NCBI GenBank assembly: GCA_963656345.1
Contig: CAVKHY010000052.1
Span: 1 to 16,413, forward strand
Reading direction: 5' to 3'
Source: CAKUFA01 sp963656345
GTDB taxonomy: Bacteria; Bacillota; Clostridia; Christensenellales; Aristaeellaceae
Length of the DNA: 16,413 nt
Of the stretch, positions 15,119 through 16,413 are shown one piece after another. Both the position numbers and the translations under genes were made by a program. Every line of letters begins with the position of its first letter. The stretch's first letter is position 1. A model generated the notes under the pieces. The model searched no databases. It was not told the DNA's origin and saw only the letters and a list, made by a program, of their open reading frames with translations.

Positions 15119-16413
15119 ATGCGAAAGCTGATAGCCTGGATGCTGATCATCGTCATGGCTTGCCTACCCTTGACGGCACTGGCAGAGAGCCGGGCGATCG
15201 ACCTGCGCTTTTCATCCATCGATGTGGCGGCTTATCTGGATGCATTCCAAGAGGAACTCTTTGATGAAGAGGACGAAGCTTTCATTAGTCTAGTACGCAA
15301 GGGCGGCGAGCTGGCGGAAGACTTCATCAAGGCAAGTGCTGTTCGCTTGCAGTGGCAGGAGGATGGATGCCGCCTGTCCTGGCTGCTGGGCGAGAAAGAA
15401 GCGGCTTCTGCAGCACTGGTGGCAACGGAGAATGGACTGGTGCTTTCCTCTTCCTTGATACCAGGCTATGGCCTGACCATGCCTTATACCGTCATGGATG
15501 TTTCAGAACTTGCTCAGGTGGACTGGGAGGATTTGGCGGAAGACCTTCTTGAAGAATGCTTTCAATGGAGTGCCTCGATTTCCAGCCAAGAAGTAACAGG
15601 AAGCTTCTCCGGAACTGCCTATGCCGGGGGCACGAAGGCCACTTATGTAACCATAACCGATCAGGATGTTGCACTGCTGCTGGATGGTTTGCTCCTTTGC
15701 CTGGAAGATGATAATGACTTGATGACCTGGCTGGAAAACAGCCTTGGGGAAAGCAGCAGCCAGCTGATGCATCAGGTTCGTCGGAGCATACTGAATGCAG
15801 GTTTGTCCAGCACCTATTCGTATCAACTAACCATCGTGGAGGACGAGACATCGGTCATTGGCCTGGATTGGGCAACCTATCTGGGAGACAGCCCGGTTTG
15901 GACGCTTTCTGTTGGAAGCAGCAATGCCGCTGATACGGCGGTGCTTACCATTCCACTCGACGACAGTAATTGCTATCTCACATTGCAGATGGATGAAGAG
16001 GGGATGACCTTCACGGCCTACCAGTGTGAAACCAGCGTGTCCTACCAAGAAGCTGTACAAACGAACCAGTGGAAGACGTTTTCTGCCTGCTGGACAGCAG
16101 ACGTGAAGGAAGAAGACGATGGTTATACTGGAAGCTTGTCACAGATTGCATCCTCATCCTTCGAGGAAGGTGCAGCTTCCCTTGTGTTGGACACGAACTT
16201 GTCCGGTTATATGGGGAAGGATTTTTCGTCAGGGGAAGTGACCTTGACGGAAAAAATAAACGGAACGAAAGCGATCTCTGTGGTGGCAACGCTTCAATCG
16301 GCAGAACCTTTTATGCAGGAAGAGGGATTAACATTGGTGGATGTTACTTCTGCGACCGATCAGGAATGGGCGCAGGTTGCTGATGCGCTGGAGCAGGGCG
16401 AGGAGGATACCTT
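15119..16413 (+). CDS. Exported protein of unknown function, tandem paralogue 3 (3' partial)
   Basis: The frame is open from ATG 15119 to the window end without a stop, giving 431 residues. It begins with a signal peptide (MRKLIAW, hydrophobic core, cleavage probably after ALA at residue 22). The sequence VMAC in the core is near a lipobox but has Met at the second position, so signal peptidase I is more likely. The mature N-terminus is acidic (EELFDEEDEAF), followed by beta-rich sequence. The block TYVTITDQDVALLL with Leu-rich helix (about 175) and ISVVATLQSAEPF with VDVTSATDQEWAQV (about 385-420) correspond to the two blocks of the preceding proteins. By comparison with them, some 50-90 residues should lie beyond the window. 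It follows paralogue 2 after 13 nt. Function unknown. Confidence 0.78.
   Translation, partial: MRKLIAWMLIIVMACLPLTALAESRAIDLRFSSIDVAAYLDAFQEELFDEEDEAFISLVRKGGELAEDFIKASAVRLQWQEDGCRLSWLLGEKEAASAALVATENGLVLSSSLIPGYGLTMPYTVMDVSELAQVDWEDLAEDLLEECFQWSASISSQEVTGSFSGTAYAGGTKATYVTITDQDVALLLDGLLLCLEDDNDLMTWLENSLGESSSQLMHQVRRSILNAGLSSTYSYQLTIVEDETSVIGLDWATYLGDSPVWTLSVGSSNAADTAVLTIPLDDSNCYLTLQMDEEGMTFTAYQCETSVSYQEAVQTNQWKTFSACWTADVKEEDDGYTGSLSQIASSSFEEGAASLVLDTNLSGYMGKDFSSGEVTLTEKINGTKAISVVATLQSAEPFMQEEGLTLVDVTSATDQEWAQVADALEQGEEDT

Overview
The window looks like a piece of a draft or metagenome-assembled chromosome from a Gram-positive, Clostridia-type Bacillota. Three things suggest this: strong AGGAGG ribosome binding sites, the fakA-recG gene order known from Bacillota, and two runs of exactly 10 N that look like arbitrary scaffold fill. 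All genes lie on the plus strand. Base composition is somewhat above 50% GC by eye and uniform throughout. I see no mobile element, phage gene, tRNA, rRNA or CRISPR array. The exact lineage cannot be fixed from the sequence alone.

Region 1 (1-7087) is one probable transcription unit: the 3' part of a fatty acid kinase gene (fakA/yloV family, 5' end outside the window), the branch-migration helicase gene recG, and two overlapping half-transporter genes forming a heterodimeric ABC exporter of the TM287/288 (BmrCD) type. It ends in a hairpin at 7053-7087. recG is intact in content, but the assembly interrupts it. A 45-bp stretch is present on both sides of a 10-N gap, shifts the frame, and carries a stop codon in one copy.

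Region 2 (7133-9261) is uvrB, the nucleotide excision repair helicase. It has its own extended -10 promoter and a second 10-N gap inside the gene.

Region 3 (9344 to the window end) is a second unit with its own TTGCGA-17-TATAAT promoter. Its genes are a cytoplasmic protein that resembles GH127 (DUF1680) beta-L-arabinofuranosidases but lacks their cysteine motif, a tRNA-dihydrouridine synthase, and then three consecutive genes for exported proteins of unknown function. The genes overlap as ATGA or are separated by at most 40 bp, so they are probably co-transcribed and partly translationally coupled.

The most interesting part is the three exported proteins. They share a signal peptide, a length near 500 residues where complete, and two recognisable blocks at matching positions, so they are probably diverged tandem paralogues. 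The third runs off the window. Together with the GH127-like protein that appears to have lost its active site, they form a cluster I cannot assign to any described system.
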